A stretch of 9,365 nucleotides of DNA from HGM13006 sp964514175 (GCA_964514175.1 CAZEPQ010000074.1:1-9365); one strand, 5' to 3'. Positions 1 through 6,765 are shown, counted from the first letter of the stretch. Numbers and translations are program-made. The notes: generated from the sequence alone by a model not told the origin.

Positions 1-59
1 TGGCCCAGGTTTCTGGGGTTGCGGAAATGGTCCATTACAACGTCACTGTATAATGCCAT
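1..59 (-). CDS. nifU: Fe-S cluster scaffold protein NifU/IscU, N-terminal fragment (cut by window edge)
   Basis: Only the first 19 codons are present; the gene continues past the left edge. The visible peptide begins MALYSDVVMDHFRNPRN, which matches the start of IscU/NifU scaffold proteins (YSxxVxDHFxNPRNxG). The family holds nascent [2Fe-2S] clusters on three conserved cysteines, using sulfur delivered by the cysteine desulfurase; those cysteines lie outside the window. The ATG at 59 is preceded by GAGGTG, which overlaps the TGA of nifS, so the two genes are 10 bases apart and almost certainly form one transcript. The order nifS-nifU fits the Clostridia iscR-nifS-nifU arrangement. The call rests on a short stretch, but that stretch is distinctive and the context agrees. 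Confidence 0.88.
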   Translation of the reverse strand, partial: MALYSDVVMDHFRNPRNLG

Positions 60-69
60 AAAAGACACC

Positions 70-1260
70 TCACTTTATTACAAATTCTTTTTTTCCGGAT
101 TCCAAATCCCGCCACAGGGGAGAGATGCTCCGAAGATAGGCGACAACTTCCTTTACGGATTCGATGATATATTCCACTTCCTCCATGGTGTTCTCCTGAT
201 CCAGGGTCAGCCGCAGGGAGCCGTGGGCGATCTCATGGGGATGGCCCAGCGCCAGAAGTACATGGCTGGGATCCAGAGAACCGGAGGTACAAGCGGAACC
301 GGAGGAGGCGGCAATGCCCCTGTCGTCCAGCAGAAGCAGCAGGGATTCGCCCTCGATGCCTTCGAAGCAGAAGCTTACATTGCCGGGAAGCCGGGGTTCC
401 ATGGCCCCGTTGAGCATGGAGTGGGGAATTTCGGAAAGTCCCTCAATGAGCCGGTCACGAAGAACTTTCGACTTGGCAGCGTTTTCCTCCATATGCCGGC
501 AGGCCTCTTCCAATGCTGCTGCCATGGAGACAATGGCAGGAAGATTTTCTGTTCCTGCCCGTTTGCCCCGTTCCTGAGCTCCGCCGTGGATCACATTTTC
601 AAGGCGAATGCCTTTTCTGGCGTACAATACGCCCACTCCCTTGGGGCCGTGGAATTTGTGGGCAGACAGGGAAAGTAGGTCAATATTGTCATCCTTCACA
701 TGCACCGGCAGATGTCCCACGGCCTGAACGGCATCCGTGTGAAACAGAACACCATTTTCACGGCAGATCGCACCGATCTCACGGATGGGCTGAATGGTGC
801 CGATCTCGTTGTTGGCGTACATGACGGTTACCAGGCAGGTATCCGCCCGGAGGGCGTCACGAACCTGCTGGGGAGTAACGAGGCCGTCCCGGTGAACATC
901 CAGCAGGGTCACTTCAAAGCCCTGCTTTTCCAGTGCCTTCAGGGTGTGAAGTACGGCATGGTGCTCAAAGGCGGTGGAGATGATATGCTTTTTGCCCTTC
1001 TTTTCTCCAAGTCTTGCGGCGGTGAGAATGGCCTGATTGTCCGCTTCGCTGCCGCCGGAGGTGAAGGTGATCTCTCTGGGGGTACAGCCCAGGGCAGCGG
1101 CAACCTTTTCTCTGGCCTCCGCCAGAGCTTCGGCGGCCTGCTGTCCAGGGGTGTGCAGACTGGAAGGATTGCCGAATACTTCGGTCATCATGGGAAGCAT
1201 GGCCTCAATGGCGCGTGTGCTCATTTTGGTTGTGGCTGCGTTATCTGCATAGATTTTCAT
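70..1260 (-). CDS. nifS: Cysteine desulfurase NifS/IscS (PLP-dependent, group I)
   Basis: This 396-residue enzyme removes sulfur from L-cysteine to give alanine and an enzyme-bound persulfide, which it passes to Fe-S scaffolds and tRNA thiolation. It has the class V aminotransferase fold. Visible landmarks are YADNAATT at the N terminus, TSGGSEADN at 67-75, HTDAVQ at 174-179, the PLP-binding lysine K202 in SAHKFHGPKG, and the catalytic cysteine C324 in SSGSACTSG followed by PSHVLLALG. The serine-rich active-site loop is of the flexible group I (NifS/IscS) type, not SufS. Length is normal and the gene looks intact. The ATG at 1260 has AGGAGG six bases upstream. It has its own consensus promoter with a dyad operator, and nifU follows directly. 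As the only desulfurase in view it is the likely sulfur source for the nearby mnmA, although other paralogs could exist elsewhere. Confidence 0.96.
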   Translation of the reverse strand: MKIYADNAATTKMSTRAIEAMLPMMTEVFGNPSSLHTPGQQAAEALAEAREKVAAALGCTPREITFTSGGSEADNQAILTAARLGEKKGKKHIISTAFEHHAVLHTLKALEKQGFEVTLLDVHRDGLVTPQQVRDALRADTCLVTVMYANNEIGTIQPIREIGAICRENGVLFHTDAVQAVGHLPVHVKDDNIDLLSLSAHKFHGPKGVGVLYARKGIRLENVIHGGAQERGKRAGTENLPAIVSMAAALEEACRHMEENAAKSKVLRDRLIEGLSEIPHSMLNGAMEPRLPGNVSFCFEGIEGESLLLLLDDRGIAASSGSACTSGSLDPSHVLLALGHPHEIAHGSLRLTLDQENTMEEVEYIIESVKEVVAYLRSISPLWRDLESGKKEFVIK

Positions 1261-1303
1261 GTACAGCCTCCTTTTTTCTATATCATGTATGTATTATTTG
1301 CGT

Positions 1304-1332
1304 CAATTACCTACTGATTTGGTAGGCAATTG
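1304..1332 (-). promoter_or_regulatory. Dyad operator on the nifS transcription start site (probable IscR/Rrf2 site)
   Basis: Read on the minus strand, CAATTGCCTAC is followed after 7 bases by GTAGGTAATTG. The arms are 11 bases with a single mismatch. The dyad begins one base past the -10 box (1334-1339) and covers the expected start site near 1327, a classic repressor position. An Rrf2-family iscR gene lies next door, so IscR is the natural candidate. The match to a known IscR site is inferred, not demonstrated. As RNA, the same repeat could also fold at the very 5' end of the transcript. Confidence 0.65.
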
Positions 1333-1333
1333 A

Positions 1334-1362
1334 ATTATACAATGCAATTCCTAGTTTGTCAA
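1334..1362 (-). promoter_or_regulatory. Sigma-A promoter of nifS-nifU
   Basis: On the minus strand a perfect -35 box TTGACA (1357-1362) is separated by 17 bases from a perfect -10 box TATAAT (1334-1339). The leader to the nifS ATG is about 66 bases. A promoter this strong makes sense if it is held down by a repressor bound at the adjoining dyad. Confidence 0.9.
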
Positions 1363-1370
1363 TAGGAGAT

Positions 1371-1401
1371 AAAAATCTTCCCACAGCAGTGGGAAGATTT
1401 T
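1371..1401 (-). terminator. Intrinsic terminator of iscR
   Basis: A 13-base-pair perfect stem (1372-1384 with 1389-1401) has the loop TGCT on the minus strand and ends in a run of five T. It starts three bases after the iscR stop codon. The A-run on the opposite flank means it could also act on plus-strand transcripts. It separates iscR from nifS, which has its own promoter. Confidence 0.9.
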
Positions 1402-1404
1402 GTG

Positions 1405-1851
1405 TCAAAGCGTTTCCGGGGGTTCTAAGCCGCCCCATTTTTCATGCTGCATGTCCACCAGATCTGCCAGGGTGATGTTGTCCACCACCTGGTCGATGGC
1501 CTGGTCGATCCTTCGATAGACCTCCACGGTGGCACAGTAGCGCTTGCGCTGGCAGGCAGTGCCCTCAGAGTCCACGCAGGCAACGGGGGCAAGGCTTCCT
1601 TCGATGGTCCTGAGGATCATGCCCACGGTATATTCCTTCGGGGCCATGGTGAGCTTATAGCCGCCCTGTGCGCCCCGGGTGGATTGGAGATAGTTGCTGT
1701 GGCTCAAGGGGGTGACGATCTGCTCCAAATATTTCAAGGATATTCCCTGCCTCTGTGCGATGGTTTTCAGGGAAATGCTTGTTCCCTCAGGCTGAAGGGC
1801 AAGATCCAGCATAAGTCTCAGGGCGTAGCGCCCTCGGGTAGATAGTTTCAT
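1405..1851 (-). CDS. iscR: Rrf2-family transcriptional regulator, IscR-like Fe-S cluster sensor
   Basis: This 148-residue protein begins MKLSTRGRYALRLMLDLAL, the typical start of Rrf2 regulators, followed by a winged helix-turn-helix (about 25-65, including the wing segment STRGAQGGYKL). Three cysteines at C92, C100 and C106 sit where IscR binds its [2Fe-2S] cluster (C92, C98 and C104 in E. coli), so cluster sensing is likely. CymR-type Rrf2 regulators lack this triad. The open frame extends upstream to 2334, but the ATG at 1851 is the real start: AGGAGG lies 7 bases upstream, the homology begins there, and its promoter falls inside the longer frame. It probably controls nifS-nifU through the dyad at 1304-1332, and it is divergent from the MOSC-mnmA unit, which it may also control. 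Confidence 0.93.
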   Translation of the reverse strand: MKLSTRGRYALRLMLDLALQPEGTSISLKTIAQRQGISLKYLEQIVTPLSHSNYLQSTRGAQGGYKLTMAPKEYTVGMILRTIEGSLAPVACVDSEGTACQRKRYCATVEVYRRIDQAIDQVVDNITLADLVDMQHEKWGGLEPPETL

Positions 1852-1878
1852 GTTGATCCCTCCTGTCTGTATATAACT

Positions 1879-1907
1879 AATATACGATAGGAGTGCTGGG
1901 AAATCAA
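1879..1907 (-). promoter_or_regulatory. Promoter of iscR
   Basis: On the minus strand TTGATT (1902-1907) is 17 bases from TATATT (1879-1884), giving a leader of only about 20 bases before the iscR ATG. It lies back to back with the MOSC-mnmA promoter, with 38 bases between the two -35 boxes. An imperfect AT-rich dyad at about 1919-1942 lies in that gap. Confidence 0.75.
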
Positions 1908-1945
1908 GTGGAAGTTTTAATCCTATAAAAATAATATGAATTCTG

Positions 1946-1975
1946 TTGACAAAGAAGCAGGAATGTGGGTATAAT
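1946..1975 (+). promoter_or_regulatory. Promoter of the MOSC-mnmA unit
   Basis: A perfect TTGACA (1946-1951) and a perfect TATAAT (1970-1975) are separated by 18 bases. The expected start near 1982 gives a leader of about 29 bases to the ATG at 2011. It is divergent from the iscR promoter. Confidence 0.85.
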
Positions 1976-2010
1976 AGACCGAAAATTACAAGCCTATTGG
2001 AGATGATGGA

Positions 2011-2463
2011 ATGGCCCGAATTTTGGCCATCTGTATCAGCGAACGTAAAGGGGAGCAGAAGAAGCCTGTGCCTCAGGCAGAGCTGTGGGTTGACCACGGC
2101 ATTGTGGGAGACGCCCATGCAGGCCCCTGGCATCGGCAGGTGTCCCTGCTGGCCCGGGAGAGCGTAGACAAGCTCCGGGAAAAGCTGAAAAATGTAGAAT
2201 TGAAGGCCGGAGACTTTGCGGAGAATATTTTGACGGAGGGGCTCACACTGTATACGCTGCCTGTGGGAACCCGGCTGAGACTGGGCGGGGATGTTGTGGC
2301 GGAAGTGACCCAGATCGGAAAGGAATGTCACCATGGCTGTGCCATTCGGCGGGCAGCGGGAGACTGCGTAATGCCCAGAGAAGGCATTTTTGTAAAAATT
2401 CTTACGCCGGGCGTGATCTGCCCCGGAGACAGCATTGAGATCATTAAGGAGGAAAAGCCATGA
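2011..2463 (+). CDS. Small stand-alone MOSC-domain protein
   Basis: The 150 residues are almost entirely one MOSC domain, the fold found at the C terminus of molybdenum-cofactor sulfurases. Visible motifs are VGDAHAG (32-38) with HRQVSLLA just after it, FAENI (69-73) and the paired cysteines of KECHHGCAI (C106 and C110). Such domains are thought to carry sulfur or metal-sulfur groups; in most bacteria the physiological role of the short versions is unknown, and many sit near moaC or mogA. Here the neighbour is mnmA: the MOSC stop and the mnmA start share ATGA (2460-2463), implying translational coupling. The ATG at 2011 is supported by GGAG eight bases upstream; the ATGs at 2003 and 2006 are out of frame. 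A role in sulfur delivery to MnmA is inference only; a molybdenum-related role is the alternative. Confidence 0.88.
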   Translation: MARILAICISERKGEQKKPVPQAELWVDHGIVGDAHAGPWHRQVSLLARESVDKLREKLKNVELKAGDFAENILTEGLTLYTLPVGTRLRLGGDVVAEVTQIGKECHHGCAIRRAAGDCVMPREGIFVKILTPGVICPGDSIEIIKEEKP

Positions 2464-3515
2464 ATAAGACCTGTATTGCCGGTATGAGCGGCGGCGTGGA
2501 CAGTTCCGTGACCGCGCTGCTGCTGAAGGAACTGGGCTATGATGTGGTGGGACTGACCCTCCTTTTGCATACGGAGCAGGATGGACCTTGCAGTGCCGAC
2601 GCCGATGACGCCAGAGCGGTCTGTGACCGGCTGGAGATCCCCCACATTGTTGTGGATGGTCGGGAGACCTTCCGGGAGAAGGTCATGGAGCATTTTGCGG
2701 CGGTCTATGAGGCAGGGGGTACCCCCAATCCCTGTGTGGACTGTAACCGTGGGGTGAAATTCCCCCTGTTGATGGAGGCCATGGAGGCCCAGGGTGGCAC
2801 CCATATTGCCACAGGTCATTATGTCCGGGTGGGGGAGGAAAACGGACGGTATCTTCTCAAAAAGGGGCTGGACCCTGCCAAGGATCAGAGCTATGTGCTG
2901 TATAATCTGACCCAGCGTCAGCTTTCCCATCTGGTGTTTCCTCTGGGAGAACTGACGAAGCCGCAGGTTCGGGAGATGGCATGGGATCATGGCTTTGTCA
3001 CTGCCAGCAAGTCCGATTCTCAGGATATTTGCTTTGTCCCGGATGGGGACTACGGCAGCTTCCTGGAGCGTTACCGGGGCAAGATTTTCTTCAGCGGAGA
3101 TTTTATCGACGAAAACGGAATCGTTCTGGGACGTCATGGGGGGGCTGTCCGGTATACTCTGGGGCAGCGGCGGGGACTTGGTGTGGCGGCGGCCAGCCGT
3201 CTTTATGTGACGGGAAAGGATATGGTGAACAACACCGTGACCTTGGGCACCAATGAGCAGTTGTTTGCCAAGACCCTTTATGCAAATGGGGTCAACCTCA
3301 TTGCCTGCGACCGTCTTGTGGATGGTCAGCAGATGTATGCCCGGGTGCGGTATCAGCAGAAGGAACAGCCCTGCAGGGTCTGGCAGACTGCCGAAGATGA
3401 ACTGCGGGTGGAATTTGACGATGCCCAGCGGGCCATTGCGCCGGGGCAGGCTGTGGTGCTGTATGACGGCGATGTGGTCGTCGGCGGCGGCACCATCACA
3501 AAATCGGAACAATAA
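2460..3515 (+). CDS. mnmA: tRNA-specific 2-thiouridylase MnmA
   Basis: This 351-residue enzyme installs the 2-thio group on wobble uridine 34 of tRNA-Lys, tRNA-Glu and tRNA-Gln, using ATP and persulfide sulfur that starts at a cysteine desulfurase. The N-terminal ATP pyrophosphatase domain carries the PP-loop MSGGVDSS (9-16). The two catalytic cysteines are C95 in NPCVDCN and C191 in SDSQDICFVP, corresponding to C102 and C199 of E. coli MnmA. YTLGQRRGLG (232-241) marks the central domain and GGGTI the end of the C-terminal beta barrel. Length is normal and the gene looks intact. C92, three residues before C95, is where the E. coli enzyme has aspartate. The start overlaps the MOSC stop by ATGA, with AGGAGG upstream inside the MOSC gene. 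A terminator follows. Confidence 0.96.
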   Translation: MNKTCIAGMSGGVDSSVTALLLKELGYDVVGLTLLLHTEQDGPCSADADDARAVCDRLEIPHIVVDGRETFREKVMEHFAAVYEAGGTPNPCVDCNRGVKFPLLMEAMEAQGGTHIATGHYVRVGEENGRYLLKKGLDPAKDQSYVLYNLTQRQLSHLVFPLGELTKPQVREMAWDHGFVTASKSDSQDICFVPDGDYGSFLERYRGKIFFSGDFIDENGIVLGRHGGAVRYTLGQRRGLGVAAASRLYVTGKDMVNNTVTLGTNEQLFAKTLYANGVNLIACDRLVDGQQMYARVRYQQKEQPCRVWQTAEDELRVEFDDAQRAIAPGQAVVLYDGDVVVGGGTITKSEQ

Positions 3516-3519
3516 ATTC

Positions 3520-3550
3520 GGAGATGCTGCGTCAGCGGCATCTCCTTTTT
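3520..3550 (+). terminator. Intrinsic terminator of the MOSC-mnmA unit
   Basis: GGAGATGC (3520-3527) pairs with GCATCTCC (3538-3545), and three more inner pairs, one of them G-U, close a GTCA loop. Five T follow directly. It lies five bases past the mnmA stop. Confidence 0.92.
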
Positions 3551-3672
3551 GCTTTCCCCATGTGGCAATGACATTGTACGATTTAATTCATGCTTCCCTA
3601 AGTTGATGATATTGGGGGAAGGGGGACCAACGCGCAGCGGTGGTGGATGAGGGATTGATGCACAGTCTGGGG
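3551..3672. other. Non-coding gap between convergent units
   Basis: These 122 bases lie between the mnmA terminator and the stop codon of the pyrophosphatase-like gene. I see no convincing ORF with a ribosome binding site and no RNA gene. A weak stem (CTTCCC with GGGAAG, about 3593-3621) lacks a T-run. The mnmA hairpin may serve both convergent transcripts. Confidence 0.5.
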
Positions 3673-4014
3673 TTACCGCCGAATCAGAATTCCCTTCATA
3701 AATTCCGAATTGTTGTGAAAATCATAAATGGTATTTTTCTCTTCCTCAGTACAACCGATCAAAATTTTAATTTCAGAGTCCCGTTTCATTAAATCTACGA
3801 TGCATATGATCGCGTCGATGGATTTTGCGGGGCAGGATCCCACCCAGACATCAATTCCGCCGCCGTCCATGGAGGAAGTATCCTTCAAAAAACCATAGTC
3901 TATAGGATAGATCAAATGGGGATATCTTGGATGGGCGGAGTGTTTTGGTCGATCAATGACGACCTCAGAGGCGGAAACCAGGCTGTCCAGTGCGTTCCAG
4001 AATGCGGTGTACAT
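3673..4014 (-). CDS. Short inorganic-pyrophosphatase-like protein, probably catalytically degenerate
   Basis: The 113 residues resemble the core of family I soluble pyrophosphatases: VVIDRP near the N terminus, then HPRYPHLIYPIDYGFL and DGGGIDVWVGS. True family I enzymes are about 160-180 residues and use DxDxxD (E. coli D65, D67, D70) to bind catalytic metals. Here the motif reads D50-G51-G52-G53-I54-D55, so the middle aspartate is glycine, and the C-terminal half with its metal and phosphate ligands is much shortened. I know similar proteins of about 115-120 residues are often annotated as pyrophosphatase in Clostridia, but activity is doubtful. The frame is open upstream to 4278, inside the ATPase gene, but the ATG at 4014 has GGAGTG at good spacing and fits the promoter; the ATG at 4032 has no Shine-Dalgarno and would sit almost on the start of transcription. 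Confidence 0.75.
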   Translation of the reverse strand: MYTAFWNALDSLVSASEVVIDRPKHSAHPRYPHLIYPIDYGFLKDTSSMDGGGIDVWVGSCPAKSIDAIICIVDLMKRDSEIKILIGCTEEEKNTIYDFHNNSEFMKGILIRR

Positions 4015-4040
4015 ATCAATCACTCCAATCATATGCCCAT

Positions 4041-4069
4041 AATATACCAAACCCCCGGCTGCAATGCAA
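4041..4069 (-). promoter_or_regulatory. Probable promoter of the pyrophosphatase-like gene, overlapping an upstream terminator hairpin
   Basis: On the minus strand TTGCAT (4064-4069) is 17 bases from TATATT (4041-4046), placing the start near 4034 and giving a leader of about 20 bases to the ATG at 4014. The -35 box lies in the loop of the hairpin that follows the ATPase gene. Confidence 0.6.
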
Positions 4070-4076
4070 CCGGGGG
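4049..4076 (-). terminator. Probable terminator of the P-type ATPase gene
   Basis: CCCCCGG (4070-4076 on the minus strand) pairs with CCGGGGG (4052-4058), and an inner TGC/GCA stem extends it. Only three T follow, so termination may be partial, which would leave some read-through into the pyrophosphatase-like gene. It lies 12 bases after the ATPase stop codon. Confidence 0.65.
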
Positions 4077-4088
4077 CTGATACATAGA

Positions 4089-6725
4089 TTACTTCTCGAG
4101 CTTTCTCTGGATGAACTTGATGATCTCCATAATGGGGATGATCGCAATGGCAAGGGCCATAGCGATGATATACTCCATGAAGCTGATATGCTGAAAGCCG
4201 AAAGCATTGGACAGGAAGGGGACAAAGATGACTGCGGTGGTCAGAACCAGAGACAGGATCATAGCACCCCAGAGCCACTTGTTGTGGTTGCCCAGCTTAA
4301 AGACAGACTTCCGGCGGGAACGCATGTTGAAGGAATGGAAGATCTCGGTCATGGACAGGGTCAGGAAGGCCATGGTCATGCCGTCGGCACTGTTGGTGAT
4401 CTCCCAGACACCGGATTCAATATAGTGACCGATGAAGTAGGAGGCCAGGGTGATAACGGTGACGATAAAGCCCTGGAGAGCCACATCCACACCCAGACCG
4501 CCGGCGAAGATGCCATCGGTGGCGCTTCTGGGCTTGCGCTTCATAATGTCTCCCTCGCCCTCTTCTGTACCCAGAGCCAGAGCAGGGAAGCAGTCGGTGA
4601 TCAGGTTGATCCACAGCAGGTGTACAGGCTCCAAAATGGTGAAGCCCATCAGGGTTGCGAAGAAGATGGACAGCACCTCGGAAAGGTTGGAGGCCAGCAG
4701 GAACTGGACTGCCTTGCGAATGTTGTCATAGATGCGACGGCCTTCTGCCACAGCGGAAACAATGGTGGCAAAGTTGTCGTCTGCCAGAACCATGTCGGCT
4801 ACGTTCTTGGTAACGTCGGTGCCGGTGATGCCCATGCCTACGCCGATGTCGGCGGACTTGATGGAGGGGGCGTCGTTGACGCCGTCACCGGTCATGGCGG
4901 TGATGCAGCCATTCTTCTTCCAGGCGTTGACGATGCGGACCTTATGCTCAGGCTGTACACGGGCGTATACGGAGAATTCCTCGATGCGCTCCGCCAGCTC
5001 CTCTTCGGACAGCTCGTTGAGCTGTGCGCCGGTGATGGCCTGGTGACCGGGCTCCAGAATGCCAAGCTGGTTTGCAATGGCAACAGCGGTATCCTTGTGG
5101 TCGCCGGTGATCATAATGGGACGGATGCCGGCATCGCGGCATTCCTCGATGGCCAGCTTGACCTCGGGACGGATGGGATCGATCATGCCGGAGAGACCCA
5201 GGTAGGTCAGATCCTGCTCCAGAGTGGCAGGCTCGTAATCAGCGGGCTCGGTATCCCAAACACGCTGTGCGCCGCAAAGCACACGGAGGGCCTGGTCGGC
5301 CATGGCCTTGTTGGCGGCAAGAATCTCGTTTCTCAGGTCCTCGGTCATGGGGATCACATTGCCGTCCTGATAGTAGTGGGTGCAGCGCTTGAGCACTTCG
5401 TCAGGAGCGCCCTTGGTGAACTGTAGGATCTGACCCTCGGGGGTCTTGTGAACGGTGGACATCATCTTACGGCCGGAGTCGAAGGGAGCCTCGCCCATAC
5501 GGGGATACTTCTCGGCGTATTCAGTCTTGGGCAGACCCAGCTTAAAGCCGTCGTTTACCAGAGCGCACTCGGTGGGCTCGCCTACGGCGTTGCCGGAATC
5601 GTCCAGCTCCGCGTCACAGCAAAGCTCCATGGCCAGAGCCAGACGGGTCACATCTGTGCCGCTGTGCTCCACAACGGTCATCTTGTTCTGAGTCAGGGTG
5701 CCGGTCTTGTCGGAGCAAATGGTCTGGGTACATCCCAGTGTTTCAACGGCGGTGAGCTTACGGATGATGGCCTGATTGTGGCTCATCTTGGTAACGCCCA
5801 TGGAAAGCACGATGGTGACAACGGCTGCCAGACCCTCAGGAATGGCTGCAACGGCCAGAGATACGGCTACCATAAAGGTGTCCAGCAGGCCGGCGCCGGT
5901 GACATCGGGGTAGGAACGGATCACGTCCAGCAGGAAAATGAAGGCACAGATACCGATGACTAGGAATGACAGGATCTTACTGAGCTGTGCAAGCTGGCGC
6001 TGCAGGGGCGTCTGCTCATCCTGTGCCTGGGTCAGAGCGTCGGCGATCTTGCCCATTTCGGTGTTCATGCCGGTGCCGGTGATGACTGCGCGGCCACGGC
6101 CATAGACCACGGTGGAGCCCATGTAAACCATGTTTTTACGGTCGCCCAGAGGAATGTCCTTCAGGTCGCCCAGCTCCAGAGCCTCGTCGTGCTTGCTGAC
6201 GGGGACAGACTCGCCGGTAAGAGCGGCCTCCTCGATCTTCATGCTGTTGGAGGAGATGATGCGTCCGTCAGCAGGGATTGCATCGCCGGCTTCCAAAATG
6301 ACGATGTCGCCGGGAACCAGCTCGTCGGAACGGATGGTGACCATCTTGCCGTCACGGAGCACCTTGGAGGTGGCTGCGGCGATCTCTTGCAGGGCGGCAA
6401 TGGCCTTTTCAGCCTTGCTTTCCTGCACCACTCCCAGCACGGCGTTGATGATGACAACCGCCATGATGATGATGACGTCCGCAAAGCTTTCGCCGGAGTA
6501 GACGGCGGTGATGGCGGAGATCACGGCGGCGACAATGAGGATGATGATCATGGGGTCGGCCAGTTCTTTCAGGAACCGCTCGACGATGGTGACTTTCTTG
6601 CCTTCAGCCAGCTTGTTATGACCGTGCTTTTCCAGTCTGGCAGCAGCTTCCTGGCTACTGAGACCGTACTCGGTCACATTCTGCTGGGAGAGGACTTCGG
6701 TTTTGCTTACAAGGTATTCTTTCAA
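4089..6725 (-). CDS. P2-type cation-transporting ATPase (Ca2+ pump family, possibly exporting Mn2+)
   Basis: This intact 878-residue pump couples ATP hydrolysis to cation export through the membrane. In order: an N-terminal cation-ATPase domain, M1-M2 (about 57-105), the actuator motif TGES (170-173), M3-M4 with PEGL (296-299), the phosphorylated aspartate D339 in CSDKTGTLT, the nucleotide-domain KGAP (438-441), TGDGVND (612-618) and six C-terminal helices. Cation-site residues resemble SERCA: N680 and E683 in M5, N707, T710 and D711 in M6 (NLITD), and E794 in M8, so both calcium sites may be present. The start is TTG at 6725, with AGGAGG seven bases upstream and no suitable ATG nearby. It lies 75 bases after mntP with no promoter visible between, so it is probably under the Mn2+ riboswitch. 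Related pumps in lactococci and streptococci sit under the same riboswitch, so Mn2+ may be a real substrate. Confidence 0.95.
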   Translation of the reverse strand: MKEYLVSKTEVLSQQNVTEYGLSSQEAAARLEKHGHNKLAEGKKVTIVERFLKELADPMIIILIVAAVISAITAVYSGESFADVIIIMAVVIINAVLGVVQESKAEKAIAALQEIAAATSKVLRDGKMVTIRSDELVPGDIVILEAGDAIPADGRIISSNSMKIEEAALTGESVPVSKHDEALELGDLKDIPLGDRKNMVYMGSTVVYGRGRAVITGTGMNTEMGKIADALTQAQDEQTPLQRQLAQLSKILSFLVIGICAFIFLLDVIRSYPDVTGAGLLDTFMVAVSLAVAAIPEGLAAVVTIVLSMGVTKMSHNQAIIRKLTAVETLGCTQTICSDKTGTLTQNKMTVVEHSGTDVTRLALAMELCCDAELDDSGNAVGEPTECALVNDGFKLGLPKTEYAEKYPRMGEAPFDSGRKMMSTVHKTPEGQILQFTKGAPDEVLKRCTHYYQDGNVIPMTEDLRNEILAANKAMADQALRVLCGAQRVWDTEPADYEPATLEQDLTYLGLSGMIDPIRPEVKLAIEECRDAGIRPIMITGDHKDTAVAIANQLGILEPGHQAITGAQLNELSEEELAERIEEFSVYARVQPEHKVRIVNAWKKNGCITAMTGDGVNDAPSIKSADIGVGMGITGTDVTKNVADMVLADDNFATIVSAVAEGRRIYDNIRKAVQFLLASNLSEVLSIFFATLMGFTILEPVHLLWINLITDCFPALALGTEEGEGDIMKRKPRSATDGIFAGGLGVDVALQGFIVTVITLASYFIGHYIESGVWEITNSADGMTMAFLTLSMTEIFHSFNMRSRRKSVFKLGNHNKWLWGAMILSLVLTTAVIFVPFLSNAFGFQHISFMEYIIAMALAIAIIPIMEIIKFIQRKLEK

Positions 6726-6765
6726 TTTGCGTCCTCCTGTTCTTGACAGTGGGTGGATATATTCT

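Noticed and set aside
19..1317. Plus-strand open frames opposite nifS
   Set aside because: They are antisense to an intact cysteine desulfurase and show no recognisable domain.
1852..2334. N-terminal extension of the iscR frame to 309 residues
   Set aside because: Rrf2 homology begins exactly at the ATG at 1851, which has AGGAGG upstream; the extension covers two promoters and runs antisense through the MOSC gene.
2328..3512. Minus-strand open frame of 394 codons opposite mnmA
   Set aside because: It is the antisense of a clearly recognisable mnmA; the peptide has antisense-like composition and no known motif.
4015..4278. Upstream extension of the pyrophosphatase-like frame
   Set aside because: It would read through a terminator and the 3' end of the ATPase in another frame; the ATG at 4014 has a good ribosome site and fits the promoter.
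3990..5426. Long plus-strand open frame of 478 codons opposite the P-type ATPase
   Set aside because: The minus-strand frame encodes a complete P-type ATPase with all motifs; the plus-strand frame is rich in Gly, Asp and His, typical of antisense reading, and resembles no family I know.
6743..6763. Plus-strand TTGACA and TATATT resembling a promoter near the ATPase start
   Set aside because: The spacing is only nine bases, too short for a sigma-A promoter.
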